The notes: generated by a model from the letters alone, not told the origin. 64,000 nucleotides of DNA from GJ-E10 sp035625725 (GCA_035625725.1 DASPPB010000026.1:83949-147948), one strand, 5' to 3'. Positions 35,603-45,180 are shown, numbered from the stretch's first letter. Numbers and translations are program-made.

Positions 35603-36394
35603 GTGCAGCGGCGGCGGGTTGCCATCGGTCTTGAGTACGACGGTTCGCGGCTAGAAGGGTGGCAGACCCAGCCGCACGGGCGCACCGTGCAAGATCTGCT
35701 CGAGCGGGCGCTGAGCGCATTTGCCGATGAAACCATCGCGACGACTTGCGCGGGTCGCACGGACGCGGGAGTGCACGCCTGCGGACAGGTCGCGCACTTC
35801 GATACGTTGCGGCAGCGAGAGGAACACGCCTGGGTTCGGGGTGTCAATCGTTATCTACCTGCGCAAATCGCCGTGCGTTGGGCGCGCTACGTTGCCGATG
35901 ACTTCCATGCACGCTACAGCGCGCGGTTGCGCCACTATGAGTACTGGATCTGCAATGAGGCGGTGCGCGCGCCGCTGCTGCAGGGGCGCACCGGCTGGGT
36001 ATTCCGCAATCTCGATGTCGGCGCCATGCAATCGGCCGCGGCACAGCTGCTGGGCACGCACGACTTTAGCTCTTTTCGCTCGGCGCAGTGCCAATCGGTA
36101 TCGGCCGTACGCACCCTGGTGCGCTGCGAGGTGCAGCGCGTCGGCGAGACGCTCGTTTGTGTGCGCGCATCGGCCAACGCGTTCTTGCACCACATGGTGC
36201 GCAACCTCGTGGGCGCGCTCGTTGCTGTCGGCACGGGTCGCCACACTGCGCCATGGGTAGCCGAGCTGTTGGCGGCGCGCGATCGCACGCAGGCGGCCTC
36301 GACGATCGAGGCCGCGGGGCTGTACCTGATGGGCGTCGAGTACGATCCCGGGTGCGGATTGCCTGCGCCCGAGCCGCGAATATTGTTTCGGTAG
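35603..36394 (+). CDS. truA: tRNA pseudouridine(38-40) synthase
   Basis: Converts uridines 38-40 of the tRNA anticodon arm to pseudouridine. The product has 263 residues. The catalytic Asp is residue 54 in AGRTDAGVHACGQV; FHARYSARLRHYEYWI and FLHHMVRNLVGALVAVG are other family blocks. The start is a GTG at 35603. It lies 34 bp after fimV and 13 bp before trpF, the usual truA-trpF linkage. Confidence 0.97.
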   Translation: MQRRRVAIGLEYDGSRLEGWQTQPHGRTVQDLLERALSAFADETIATTCAGRTDAGVHACGQVAHFDTLRQREEHAWVRGVNRYLPAQIAVRWARYVADDFHARYSARLRHYEYWICNEAVRAPLLQGRTGWVFRNLDVGAMQSAAAQLLGTHDFSSFRSAQCQSVSAVRTLVRCEVQRVGETLVCVRASANAFLHHMVRNLVGALVAVGTGRHTAPWVAELLAARDRTQAASTIEAAGLYLMGVEYDPGCGLPAPEPRILFR

Positions 36395-36407
36395 ACAGGA
36401 CCCGATC

Positions 36408-37052
36408 ATGCAACGCACGCGCGTGAAGATCTGCGGTCTGACGCGTGTTGAGGACGTGCGCAGCGCCTGCGACCTGGGGGCCGACGCGGTCGGTTTCGTC
36501 TGCGCTCCCGCGAGCGGGCGCTTCGTGGAGCTGGAGCGGCTCGCGCATCTGGCCGGTGCGGTGACACCCTTTGTCACGCCGGTGCTGCTGTTTGTCGATG
36601 CTTCGCCGGCGCAGGTGCGAAGCGCGCTCGAGGTAGTGCCCAACGCGTTGCTGCAGTTTCACGGCTCTGAGAATTCGTCCTATTGCCAGTCCTTCGGGCG
36701 GCCGTACTTGCGTGCCGCTGCCATGGGAGAAGGCATCGATTTGCTAGAATTCGAAAGCAAGTTTGCCGGTGCGGCCGGCTTGCTTGCCGACGCGGCGCGT
36801 GCGGGTTCGGGAGGCACCGGACAGATGTTTGACTGGAGCCGCTTGCCCGCCGCGGGTCTGCGCACGCTGCCGCTGATACTCGCCGGCGGACTCGACGCTC
36901 GAAACGTCGAGGCCGCGATCCGGTTGGTGCGCCCGCAGGCGGTCGACGTCAGCAGCGGCGTCGAGGCGTCGCAAGGCATCAAGAGCCTGGAGCGTATGCG
37001 CAGTTTTTTTGCTGCGGTACGGCAAGCCGACGCGCAAAGCGGAGCACAATGA
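36408..37052 (+). CDS. trpF: Phosphoribosylanthranilate isomerase
   Basis: Tryptophan-pathway TIM-barrel enzyme of 214 residues. It has VKICGLTRVEDV with the catalytic Cys, LLQFHGSE, the phosphate site around GGTGQMFDW, LILAGGLDARNV and the terminal VDVSSGVE. Its stop overlaps the trpB ATG by 4 bp, so trpF-trpB-trpA are translationally coupled; the early trp genes (trpE, G, D, C) are not in the window, as in other Betaproteobacteria where the trp genes are split. Confidence 0.97.
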   Translation: MQRTRVKICGLTRVEDVRSACDLGADAVGFVCAPASGRFVELERLAHLAGAVTPFVTPVLLFVDASPAQVRSALEVVPNALLQFHGSENSSYCQSFGRPYLRAAAMGEGIDLLEFESKFAGAAGLLADAARAGSGGTGQMFDWSRLPAAGLRTLPLILAGGLDARNVEAAIRLVRPQAVDVSSGVEASQGIKSLERMRSFFAAVRQADAQSGAQ

Positions 37053-38314
37053 GTCCTTACGACTTGCCCGATGCAAAAGGTCATTTTGGTCCCTATGGGG
37101 GGACCTTTGTGGCCGAGACACTCTTCGCGGCGCTCGATGAGCTGCGCGAAGCGTATTTTGCAAGCCGCAAGGATCGCGCGTTCTGCGCAGAGTTGGAGGG
37201 CGAACTCAAGCACTTCGTGGGTCGACCCAGCCCCATCTACCCCGCCCGACGCTGGAGCCAGATGCTGGGCGGGGCGCAGATCTACCTCAAGCGCGAAGAT
37301 CTCAATCACACGGGAGCGCACAAAATCAACAACACGGTCGGCCAGGCGCTGCTGGCTCGTGCGATGGGCAAAAAGCGCGTGATCGCAGAAACGGGTGCGG
37401 GTCAGCACGGCGTGGCCACGGCGACCGTTGCCGCACGTTTCGGCATGAGCTGTGTCGTGTACATGGGCTCGGAAGATATGCGCCGGCAGGCCGCCAATGT
37501 CTATCGTATGGGACTGCTGGGAGCGGAAGTGCGTCCCGTCGATAGCGGATCGTGCACATTGAAGGACGCGCTCAACGAGGCCATGCGTGACTGGGTGACA
37601 AACGTCGACACGACGTTTTACATTATCGGCACCGTCGCGGGACCGCATCCCTATCCGATGATGGTGCGCGACTTCAATTCCGTTGTCGGCAAGGAATGTC
37701 TGTGGCAGATGCCCGAGCTCGTGGGGCGCCAACCCGACTATGTAATTGCCTGTGTCGGCGGCGGCAGCAATGCCATGGGAATCTTTTATGACTACATCGA
37801 TCGGCCCGAGGTCAAACTCGTGGGCGTGGAAGCCGCGGGCGAGGGCTTGAGCACGGGTCGGCATGCCGCGAGTCTGGAATGCGGCTCTCCGGGCGTCTTG
37901 CATGGCAATCGCACGTACTTGCTGCAAGACGCGGACGGGCAGATCCTGGAGACCCACAGTATCAGCGCAGGGCTGGATTATCCGGGCGTTGGGCCGGAGC
38001 ACGCCTGGCTCAAGGACTGCGGACGTGCCCAATATGTGGGGATCACCGACGCGCAGGCGCTTCAGGCCTTTCACGATTGTTGCCGCATCGAGGGGATCAT
38101 TCCCGCACTCGAGTCGAGTCACGCTTTGGCCTATGCGGCGCAGCTCGCGCCCCAGTTGCCTTCCGACCGTGTGCTTCTGGTCAACCTGAGCGGTCGCGGC
38201 GATAAGGACCTGCATATTGTTGCCGATGCCAGCGCGATGCGAATCGCCGGCCTGACAGGCGATGGTCACGGCGCCGGATTGGCAAAGGCCGCGGCGGCCA
38301 AGGCCCATTCATGA
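37049..38314 (+). CDS. trpB: Tryptophan synthase beta chain
   Basis: PLP enzyme joining indole and serine, 421 residues. The PLP lysine is Lys92 in NHTGAHKINNT. Other motifs are AETGAGQHGVATAT, CVGGGSNAMGIFYD and NLSGRGDKDL. The C-terminus carries a short Ala/Lys-rich extension. It overlaps trpF upstream and trpA downstream by 4 bp each (ATGA), consistent with equal synthesis of the alpha and beta chains. Confidence 0.98.
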   Translation: MSPYDLPDAKGHFGPYGGTFVAETLFAALDELREAYFASRKDRAFCAELEGELKHFVGRPSPIYPARRWSQMLGGAQIYLKREDLNHTGAHKINNTVGQALLARAMGKKRVIAETGAGQHGVATATVAARFGMSCVVYMGSEDMRRQAANVYRMGLLGAEVRPVDSGSCTLKDALNEAMRDWVTNVDTTFYIIGTVAGPHPYPMMVRDFNSVVGKECLWQMPELVGRQPDYVIACVGGGSNAMGIFYDYIDRPEVKLVGVEAAGEGLSTGRHAASLECGSPGVLHGNRTYLLQDADGQILETHSISAGLDYPGVGPEHAWLKDCGRAQYVGITDAQALQAFHDCCRIEGIIPALESSHALAYAAQLAPQLPSDRVLLVNLSGRGDKDLHIVADASAMRIAGLTGDGHGAGLAKAAAAKAHS

Positions 38315-39186
38315 GCCGCATCGCGGCGCGCTTTGCGCAGCTGCATGCCGGCGGTCGGACGGGACTTGTCGCCTACATCGCCGCAGGCGACCCGACGCCC
38401 GCATTGACCGTCCCGCTGATGCTCGAACTCTCGAAAGCGGGCGCCGACGTCATCGAACTCGGCGTTCCGTTTTCCGACCCCATGGCCGATGGTCCCGTCA
38501 TACAGCGCGCCGCGCAGCGGGCCATCCATAATGGCGTGGGATTACGCACGTGTTTGCAAATGGTGGGTCAATTTCGGCGCGAGGACACTTCGACCCCGGT
38601 CGTACTGATGGGCTACGCCAATCCGATCGAACATATGGGAACGCAAGCCTTCGTTGCTGCGGCGGCCGGTGCCGGCGTCGACGGTGTGATCGTGGTTGAT
38701 TACCCGCCGGAGGAATGCGAGGGATTCGTATCCGCGCTGCAGCGGGCGCAAATCGATCCGATTTTTCTGCTGGCGCCGACCTCCACGCCGGAGCGCATCG
38801 CGCAGGTTGCTCGTTACGCGCGAGGATTTATCTATTATGTGAGCCTCAAGGGCATAACCGGGGCTGGCCATTTGGACGTCGATGCCGTGGCGGCGCGATT
38901 GCCTGCCATCCGCGCGCACACCACACTTCCGGTCGCCGTCGGCTTCGGTATACGCGACGAGACCGGCGCACGCGCACTGGCGCGGGTTGCTGACGCGATT
39001 GTCATCGGCAGTCGCTTGGTCGAAGAAATCGAGCGCTCTGGATCGGACGGGGCGCTGCCTGCAGCGCGCCGGCTGGTCGGCACGTTGCGCGAAGCCCTCG
39101 ATCGCGGCACCGCGAAAAGCGCTGATGCGTGCGATCCAAACATGAGTCAGAAAAAAGTCCATAGGGCAGCGGGCACGAACGGATAG
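38311..39186 (+). CDS. trpA: Tryptophan synthase alpha chain
   Basis: Cleaves indole-3-glycerol phosphate and passes indole to TrpB. The product has 291 residues. Catalytic Glu and Asp lie in VIELGVPFSDPMADGP; YYVSLKGITGA and VGFGIRD form the phosphate site. The C-terminus runs about 15-20 residues past the usual end with a polar stretch. accD follows after 28 bp, as usual in this class. Confidence 0.98.
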   Translation: MSRIAARFAQLHAGGRTGLVAYIAAGDPTPALTVPLMLELSKAGADVIELGVPFSDPMADGPVIQRAAQRAIHNGVGLRTCLQMVGQFRREDTSTPVVLMGYANPIEHMGTQAFVAAAAGAGVDGVIVVDYPPEECEGFVSALQRAQIDPIFLLAPTSTPERIAQVARYARGFIYYVSLKGITGAGHLDVDAVAARLPAIRAHTTLPVAVGFGIRDETGARALARVADAIVIGSRLVEEIERSGSDGALPAARRLVGTLREALDRGTAKSADACDPNMSQKKVHRAAGTNG

Positions 39187-39214
39187 GGGCAATAACCGAC
39201 TACGGGGGAACACC

Positions 39215-40081
39215 ATGAGTTGGATCGAAAAGCTTCTGCCACCGCGCATCAAACCCGGTGGGGCGCGCAAGACCGTCCCCGAGGGCGTCTGGACCAAGTG
39301 TCCCGGCTGCGAAGCGGTACTGTACAGCGCGGAGCTCGAGCGCAGCCTGCAGGTGTGCCCCAAGTGCGGCCACCACATGCGTATTCGCACGCGCGAGCGG
39401 CTCGATGCGCTTCTCGATCCGGAGGGACGCTACGAAATCGGCCAGGAGGTCTTGCCGGTCGATACCCTCCGGTTTAAGGACAGTCGCAGGTACGCCGACC
39501 GTTTGCAGGAGGCAACGCGCGAAACCGGTGAAACCGATGCGCTTGTCGTGTACTCGGGTTCGATTCGCGCCATCCCCGTGGTGGTGGCGGCTTTCGAATT
39601 CGAGTTCATGGCCGGATCGATGGGTTCGGTGGTAGGTGAGCGCTTCGTGCGCGGCGCGCAAGTCGCCCTCGAGCAGAAGACCCCTATGGTTTGCATCACA
39701 TCGACGGGTGGAGCGCGTATGCAGGAGGGACTGCTGTCGCTCATGCAAATGGCCAAGACCACCGCCATGGTGGCACGGTTGGGACAGGTGGGTCTGCCCT
39801 TTGTCTCGATTCTGTGCCATCCCACCACAGGCGGAGTCTCGGCGAGCTTTGCCTTCGTGGGCGATGTTGTGATCGCGGAACCCAAGGCGCTGGTCGGATT
39901 CGCCGGGCCGCGCGTAATCGAGCAGACGGTGCGCGAAAAGCTCCCCGAGGGCTTTCAGCGCTCGGAGTTTCTCCTGCAAAAGGGCGCGGTGGACATGATC
40001 GTCGATCGCCGTGAGATGCGCGACGAGCTGGCACGCTTGCTGGCGCTGCTGACCCGACAGCCGATCGAGGCCATCGTCTAG
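39215..40081 (+). CDS. accD: Acetyl-CoA carboxylase carboxyltransferase beta subunit
   Basis: Zinc-containing half of the carboxyltransferase that makes malonyl-CoA, 288 residues. The zinc ribbon is Cys29, Cys32, Cys48 and Cys51. The carboxyltransferase fold follows, with TSTGGARMQEG and LCHPTTGGVSASFA. The C-terminal segment FAGPRVIEQTVREKLPEGFQ is typical. It lies between trpA and folC. Confidence 0.98.
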   Translation: MSWIEKLLPPRIKPGGARKTVPEGVWTKCPGCEAVLYSAELERSLQVCPKCGHHMRIRTRERLDALLDPEGRYEIGQEVLPVDTLRFKDSRRYADRLQEATRETGETDALVVYSGSIRAIPVVVAAFEFEFMAGSMGSVVGERFVRGAQVALEQKTPMVCITSTGGARMQEGLLSLMQMAKTTAMVARLGQVGLPFVSILCHPTTGGVSASFAFVGDVVIAEPKALVGFAGPRVIEQTVREKLPEGFQRSEFLLQKGAVDMIVDRREMRDELARLLALLTRQPIEAIV

Positions 40082-40132
40082 GATCCGGGCCTGGGTCGTG
40101 CGCACCCAGTCGTTTGCTGCCAGGTCCGATCC

Positions 40133-41434
40133 GTGGAATTTCCCCACACGCTCGATGCGTGGCTGGCCCACGTCGAGCAGGTACATCATCGCCCGGTCGA
40201 TCTGGGCCTTGAGCGCGTTCGCACGGTTGCGCAGCGTCTGAACCTGCAGTTGCCCGGGACAAGCATCGTCGTCGGGGGAACAAACGGCAAGGGTTCGACC
40301 TGTGCGATGCTCGATGCCATCTTGCGCGCGGCCGGCTATCGCGTCGGACGTTACTCTTCGCCGCATCTGCTGCGATTTAATGAGCGGGTGCGCATCGATG
40401 GGCAGGAGGCAAGCGACGCCGAGCTCATGGCGCAGTTCGAGCGCATCGAGCGGGCCCGCGCAGCCACCACGCTAACCTACTTCGAATTCACGACGCTTGC
40501 GGCCCTTGCGTGTTTTGCCCAGCAACGCCTGGACGTTGCCGTTCTCGAAGTCGGTCTGGGTGGCCGACTCGATGCGGTCAACATCGTCGACGCGGACTGC
40601 TCGGTCGTCACGACCGTGGACCTGGACCACACCGAACTGCTGGGTCCGACCCGCGAGCACATCGCCGCGGAAAAGGCCCACATCTTCCGTCCCGGTCGAC
40701 CCGCAATCTGCGTCGATCCAGATCCTCCGAACACACTGACGCAGTACGCGCTGCGCATCGGGGCGCAGCTGTGGCGACTCGGTCACGAGTTTTTCGTTGA
40801 GGGCCCGTCGGACGCGCAGGCTGGCAGCCAATGGAACTACCTGGGACGAAAGACGAGCCGCATGGCGCTGCCGTGGCCCGCGCTGCGCGGCGCGCATCAG
40901 CTGCGCAATGCCGCCGGAGCCTTGGCGGCCCTCGAGGCCCTGGAACCGCGGCTGCCGGTGCAACAGCAGGCAGTGCGCCGGGGCCTCACAAACGTGCAGC
41001 TGTCGGGGCGCTTTCAGGTCGTGCCCGGGCGACCCGTGCTGGTATTGGATGTGGCGCATAACCCGCACGCCGCGCTCGCTTTGGCGCGGGCGCTCAAAGC
41101 CCATCGATCCCTCGCGGGTCTGCGCGGCGCGACCCGCGCCGTCTTTGGCATGCTGCGGGACAAAGACGTGCATGCGGTCGTGCAAACGCTCTTCGAGCAA
41201 GTCGATCACTGGCACCTCGCACCTACCCACGGCGAGCGAGGACTACCGGTGGCGGCGCTCGAAGCGCGCGCCTTTGATCAGCTGCCCGTTACGCATCGTT
41301 CCCGACACGAGAGTGTCGCCGCGGCACTGGAGCAAGCGCTGGCGCAGGCGGGTCCGGATGATAGAATTCTCGTGTTCGGTTCATTCGTCATCGTCGCAGA
41401 AGCATTGCGATGGTTGGAGCGCAGGTCGCGATGA
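40133..41434 (+). CDS. folC: Bifunctional folylpolyglutamate / dihydrofolate synthase
   Basis: Mur-ligase-family enzyme adding glutamate to folates and probably also making dihydrofolate, 433 residues. The ATP P-loop is VGGTNGKGSTCAML near residues 46-59. Other blocks are SSPHLLRFNERVRI, VLEVGLGGRLDAVN and VLDVAHNPHA. The start is a GTG at 40133, giving the family N-terminus with LDAWLAHVEQ. Its stop overlaps the downstream SPOR gene start by 4 bp. Confidence 0.96.
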   Translation: MEFPHTLDAWLAHVEQVHHRPVDLGLERVRTVAQRLNLQLPGTSIVVGGTNGKGSTCAMLDAILRAAGYRVGRYSSPHLLRFNERVRIDGQEASDAELMAQFERIERARAATTLTYFEFTTLAALACFAQQRLDVAVLEVGLGGRLDAVNIVDADCSVVTTVDLDHTELLGPTREHIAAEKAHIFRPGRPAICVDPDPPNTLTQYALRIGAQLWRLGHEFFVEGPSDAQAGSQWNYLGRKTSRMALPWPALRGAHQLRNAAGALAALEALEPRLPVQQQAVRRGLTNVQLSGRFQVVPGRPVLVLDVAHNPHAALALARALKAHRSLAGLRGATRAVFGMLRDKDVHAVVQTLFEQVDHWHLAPTHGERGLPVAALEARAFDQLPVTHRSRHESVAAALEQALAQAGPDDRILVFGSFVIVAEALRWLERRSR

Positions 41435-42183
41435 AACTGGCGTTCTGGGGGCGCAAACGGTCGCGACGACGCGCGCCCGAAGCCACGCAGGCGGGTGCGG
41501 AAGCGGAATTTGAAGCTTCCGGCGCCCAGGAGGCCGACGCCGCCGGCGCAGCGGCGCTGGTGCGTGTGCGCACACGCCGGCGGCTGATCGGTGCTTTTGC
41601 CCTGCTGCTGGCCGTGGTTGTTCTCGTTCCCATGTTTCTCGATTCCACACCTCGCGCGGTGTCGGACAATATCCCCATCGAAGTGCCCAGCGACAAGACA
41701 CCGTTTGTGCCGCGTCTTCCCGCGGCGGTGCCGGAGGCTACCAATGCGGCGCAAAGCGCTGCGACGGTTCCGGCTGCGCCGGGCTCGGCCGCGGACACGG
41801 CCGCGGAAGCACCAGCGCCGGAGCGCGCGGCCCCGGCCAAATCGGCAGATGCGCCTGCCGCGCCAGTTAAGAAACATGCAAGCCCGAGCAGCGACGCGGC
41901 CAAGAGCGAGAGCAAGCACGCGGCACACAAGACCGACGCGTCGGCGTCCGCGGGTGGCCGGATTTTCGTGCAGGCGGGGGCAATGGCAAGCAAGGGGGCT
42001 GCGCAGGAGCTTGCCGACCGGCTAACGCAATCGGGATTGGCGCCGTTTGTGGAACGCGCCGAAACGAGCGACGGCGTCCGCTTTCGGGTGCGACTTGGAC
42101 CGTTTGCTTCGCGCGGCGATGCCGAGCGATCGCAGGCGCGCCTTCGTGCGCTGGGTGTGAGCTCCAACATCATCGGTGCGTGA
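41431..42183 (+). CDS. SPOR-domain membrane protein (DedD-like)
   Basis: Bitopic inner-membrane protein of 250 residues. A basic N-terminus is followed by a single helix around residues 52-70 (RRLIGAFALLLAVVVLVPMF), then an Ala/Pro/Lys-rich periplasmic linker. The C-terminal SPOR domain (about 177-248) contains FVQAGAMASKGAAQELADRL and RFRVRLGPF. SPOR domains bind denuded glycan at the division septum. The ATG at 41431, overlapping the folC stop, is preferred to the ATG at 41410 because it places MKLAFWGRK first. Gene position matches dedD-cvpA-purF elsewhere. Confidence 0.9.
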   Translation: MKLAFWGRKRSRRRAPEATQAGAEAEFEASGAQEADAAGAAALVRVRTRRRLIGAFALLLAVVVLVPMFLDSTPRAVSDNIPIEVPSDKTPFVPRLPAAVPEATNAAQSAATVPAAPGSAADTAAEAPAPERAAPAKSADAPAAPVKKHASPSSDAAKSESKHAAHKTDASASAGGRIFVQAGAMASKGAAQELADRLTQSGLAPFVERAETSDGVRFRVRLGPFASRGDAERSQARLRALGVSSNIIGA

Positions 42184-42253
42184 TGCCTGGAGCTCACGGG
42201 CTTGCACTAATGAAGAGCGCGCGTCGCTGGCGCAACCTTGTTCGGGCATCGGT

Positions 42254-42754
42254 ATGCATGTGAGCGCCGTCGACTGGATCTTCGCGGTATTGCTGGCTCT
42301 TTCCGTTGTGTGGGGATTTTGGCGCGGTCTGACCCGCGAGCTGGTGTCGGTGGTAGCTTGGGTAATCATCGCAGTTCTGGCCTACCGCTACGCTGGCGTT
42401 CTCGGGCAATGGGTGCCGTTTGACGCGCCGCCGCTGGTCCGCATCGGGCTGGGCGCGTGCACAATCATTGTGCTGGGCGTAATTCTTGCGGCGCTTCTCG
42501 GGCGCTTGTTGCGCTCTGCGGTTGTCGCCTCGAAACTGGCAGGCGCCGATCGCATGCTGGGTGCCGTTTTCGGCGCGGTGCGCGGTGCGCTGGTGCTGCT
42601 TCTGATCGCGGCGGTCGTCGTCGAGGCCGGCTTTTCCGACAGTCGCGTGTGGCGCAATTCGGCCAGCGGACCGTATTTGGAGAATATGTGGCACTGGATG
42701 GCGGGAACCGTGCCTACCCGGCGCGTCCCGCTGGTGATGATCTCAGGGGGTTGA
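42254..42754 (+). CDS. cvpA: CvpA family membrane protein
   Basis: Inner-membrane protein of 166 residues with four predicted helices. The CvpA start motif is VDWIFAVLLALSVVWGFWRG. In E. coli it is needed for colicin V production and helps envelope robustness, and it is almost always next to purF, as here (4 bp apart). The ATG at 42254 was chosen because upstream in-frame residues are not hydrophobic and lack family similarity. Confidence 0.93.
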   Translation: MHVSAVDWIFAVLLALSVVWGFWRGLTRELVSVVAWVIIAVLAYRYAGVLGQWVPFDAPPLVRIGLGACTIIVLGVILAALLGRLLRSAVVASKLAGADRMLGAVFGAVRGALVLLLIAAVVVEAGFSDSRVWRNSASGPYLENMWHWMAGTVPTRRVPLVMISGG

Positions 42755-42758
42755 GCCC

Positions 42759-44279
42759 ATGTGCGGGATCGTTGGCGTGGTGGCAAATACACCCGTGAAC
42801 CAGTTGCTCTACGACGCCTTGTTGCTGCTGCAGCACCGCGGTCAGGACGCAGCGGGAATCTGTACGGTCAATGGCAACCGTTTTTACATGCAAAAAGGGG
42901 CGGGGCTGGCGCGCGATGTTTTTCGCACGCGCAACATGCGCTCGCTGCCGGGCGTTTCGGGGATTGCGCAGGTGCGCTACCCGACGCAAGGTTCGGCCAC
43001 GGATACGGAAGAGGCGCAACCCTTTTACGTCAATGCGCCGTTTGGCATCAGTCTGGTGCACAACGGCAATTTGACCAATACCGAGCAGATGAAGGAGGAG
43101 ATGTTCCGCCGCGACCGCCGGCACATCAATACGAATTCGGATTCGGAGGTGCTGCTCAACGTGCTCGCCCACGAGCTCGAGGTGGCCAGTAACGTTACCA
43201 CCTTGGACCCGGAGGCAATCTTTCGCGCCGTGGCCGCGGTGCACGGTCGCGTGCGCGGGGCCTACGCGGTGGTGGCCCAGATTGCAGGCTACGGGCTGCT
43301 CGCCTTTCGCGACCCCTACGGGATCCGGCCGCTCGCCTTTGGGGTGAACGAGACCGATCAGGGCACGGAGTACATGGTGGCGTCCGAATCGGTGGCGCTC
43401 GATGGGCTGGGGTTTCGGCTCGTGCGCGACGTGGCGCCGGGCGAGGCGATCTTTATCGATTACGAAGGACGGTTCTTCGCAAAGCAGTGCGCCCAAGATC
43501 CCAGTTTGAACCCGTGTCTTTTCGAATACGTCTATCTGGCGCGTCCCGACTCCATGCTCGACGGCGTGTCGGTCTATGCGGCGCGCCTGCGGTTGGGCGA
43601 GTATCTGGCCCGGCGCGTCACCGCGGAACTGCGTACCGGGGACATTGACGTGGTGATGCCCATTCCGGACTCGAGCCGGCCGGCCGCGATGCAGCTGGCC
43701 AACAAGCTCAATCTGGATTATCGGGAAGGGTTCATCAAGAACCGATATATCGGCCGCACATTCATCATGCCGGGTCAGGCGGTCCGCGCCAAATCGGTGC
43801 GCCAGAAACTCAACGCGATCGGCGTGGAGTTCAAGGGCAAAAGCGTGCTGCTGGTCGATGACTCGATCGTGCGCGGAACGACGAGTCAGGAGATTGTGCA
43901 GATGGCGCGCGACGCGGGTGCGTCCCGCGTGAGCTTTGCCTCCTCGGCGCCACCCGTGCGCTTTCCCAACGTCTACGGGATCGATATGCCCACCCGCGCC
44001 GAACTCATTGCCAGTTCACGCAGCGAGGCCGAGATTCAGCGCGCGATCGGCGCCGATGCCCTCGTTTTCCAGGCACTCGAGGACCTAAAGCGGGCGGTGA
44101 GCGATTGCAATCCGGCGCTGCACCGTTTCGAAGCCTCATGCTTCGACGGCATTTACGTGACGGGAGATGTGAGTCCCGCGTATCTCGACCGAATCGAGCG
44201 GGCACGGCTTTCGCCCCTCACCGCGGAAGGCGCGGGCATGTCCCAACTCAGCCTCGCGATCGAAGGCAGCGAGAGCTAA
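42759..44279 (+). CDS. purF: Amidophosphoribosyltransferase
   Basis: First committed enzyme of purine synthesis, 506 residues. Met removal exposes the catalytic Cys in MCGIVGVV, the N-terminal nucleophile for glutamine hydrolysis. Glutaminase motifs LLLQHRGQDAAGI and LVHNGNLTN follow. The C-terminal phosphoribosyltransferase domain has the PRPP loop VLLVDDSIVRGTTS. It ends the conserved cluster that began at aroC and leuC. Confidence 0.98.
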   Translation: MCGIVGVVANTPVNQLLYDALLLLQHRGQDAAGICTVNGNRFYMQKGAGLARDVFRTRNMRSLPGVSGIAQVRYPTQGSATDTEEAQPFYVNAPFGISLVHNGNLTNTEQMKEEMFRRDRRHINTNSDSEVLLNVLAHELEVASNVTTLDPEAIFRAVAAVHGRVRGAYAVVAQIAGYGLLAFRDPYGIRPLAFGVNETDQGTEYMVASESVALDGLGFRLVRDVAPGEAIFIDYEGRFFAKQCAQDPSLNPCLFEYVYLARPDSMLDGVSVYAARLRLGEYLARRVTAELRTGDIDVVMPIPDSSRPAAMQLANKLNLDYREGFIKNRYIGRTFIMPGQAVRAKSVRQKLNAIGVEFKGKSVLLVDDSIVRGTTSQEIVQMARDAGASRVSFASSAPPVRFPNVYGIDMPTRAELIASSRSEAEIQRAIGADALVFQALEDLKRAVSDCNPALHRFEASCFDGIYVTGDVSPAYLDRIERARLSPLTAEGAGMSQLSLAIEGSES

Positions 44280-44328
44280 GCGGGCCGGTGCGGGTTCGAG
44301 TCCACGCGCGCTCGATCAAAAAGCGGGT

Positions 44329-44559
44329 ATGACAAAGGTTCCCGATAACGTGACCCTGGGTGAATTGGTGTCCCAATCGGCCCGGGCGCTGGCGCGCGCG
44401 GGCCTGCAGCATCGGATCGACATCTATCGTGACGTGGAAGTCGACGACCCGGCCGTTTTTCACATGCTCGGGCAAAAACACCGGTTGCGGGTGCGCGTGC
44501 GGATAACCGCAACGAGTTTGCTACTGGATGCGAAGCGCCCCGTGCCCGGCCGCTCCTAG
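44329..44559 (+). CDS. Small hypothetical protein, 76 residues
   Basis: The frame starts at an ATG 49 bp after the purF stop, on the same strand. The product begins MTKVPDNVTLGELVSQSARA and ends in a basic region (HRLRVRVRITATSL). No known family is recognised and no membrane helix or signal peptide is seen. A frame of similar length exists on the opposite strand, so the coding status is uncertain. The alternation of charged and hydrophobic residues looks more protein-like on the plus strand. Confidence 0.4.
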   Translation: MTKVPDNVTLGELVSQSARALARAGLQHRIDIYRDVEVDDPAVFHMLGQKHRLRVRVRITATSLLLDAKRPVPGRS

Positions 44560-44709
44560 GCCGCATGTGCACTCCGTGCGAACGCCCGTTCTTTGATGTC
44601 CCCGCGGGCCAACGGTAAGCGACTTTGATCGCGCGGCGCACGCCTTCGGGTGCCGGCGTGCTGCATACTACCGTTGTTCTCAACGGGCAACGGCTAGCCG
44701 AGGCTCATC

Positions 44710-45180
44710 GTGCCGTCTGGTACTGAAATCACAATCGCCCACGTTATCCAGCAGGCAGTGGCTCCGGTGTTCTTGCTCACGGGGATTTCGGCCATGCTCG
44801 GCGTGTTGACCAACCGGCTGTCGCGGATCGTGGATCGGCTGCGCACGCTCGAGACGCAGCATCTGGTTGGACGCGACACCGTCGTCGCGAACGGCGACGA
44901 GGGGCGTCACGCAAAAGCGTTGCGGCGCGAGGAAACAACGGCGCTCGCGCAGCGCAGGGTCTGGGTCCACTGGGCCATTATTTTGTGCACGCTCGGAGCC
45001 CTTCTCGTTTGTGTCGTGATCGCAACGCTGTTCTTGGGAGTGGAGTTTGGTCGCGACACGTCCCGGGCGGTGGTTTTGCTGTTTGTCGGCGCGATGCTCT
45101 CGCTCATTGCCGGTTTGATTTGCTTCTTGCGCGAAATCGCGCTCGCAACCCGGACCTTTGATATCGAGTTGCGCGGCTAG
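44710..45180 (+). CDS. DUF2721 family membrane protein
   Basis: Inner-membrane protein of 156 residues with three hydrophobic segments (about 14-33, 88-110 and 119-140). The family-type N-terminus has AVAPVFLLTGISAMLGVLTN and RLSRIVDRLRTLE. The middle is charged and cytoplasmic. The family has no assigned function. The start is a GTG at 44710. It is convergent with folD, 63 bp away, without an obvious terminator between them. Confidence 0.85.
   Translation: MPSGTEITIAHVIQQAVAPVFLLTGISAMLGVLTNRLSRIVDRLRTLETQHLVGRDTVVANGDEGRHAKALRREETTALAQRRVWVHWAIILCTLGALLVCVVIATLFLGVEFGRDTSRAVVLLFVGAMLSLIAGLICFLREIALATRTFDIELRG

Noticed and set aside
33604..35847. 747-codon minus-strand frame across fimV
   Set aside because: Low-complexity Arg/Gly-rich shadow of the Ala/Pro-rich fimV coding sequence.
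36680..38308. 542-codon minus-strand frame across trpF and trpB
   Set aside because: Antisense to two certain enzymes; no recognisable domain.
44293..44303. GGTTCGAGTCC, a tRNA T-loop-like string just after purF
   Set aside because: The flanking bases do not form a proper T-stem or acceptor stem, and the 5' part would have to lie inside the purF coding end. It is probably chance.
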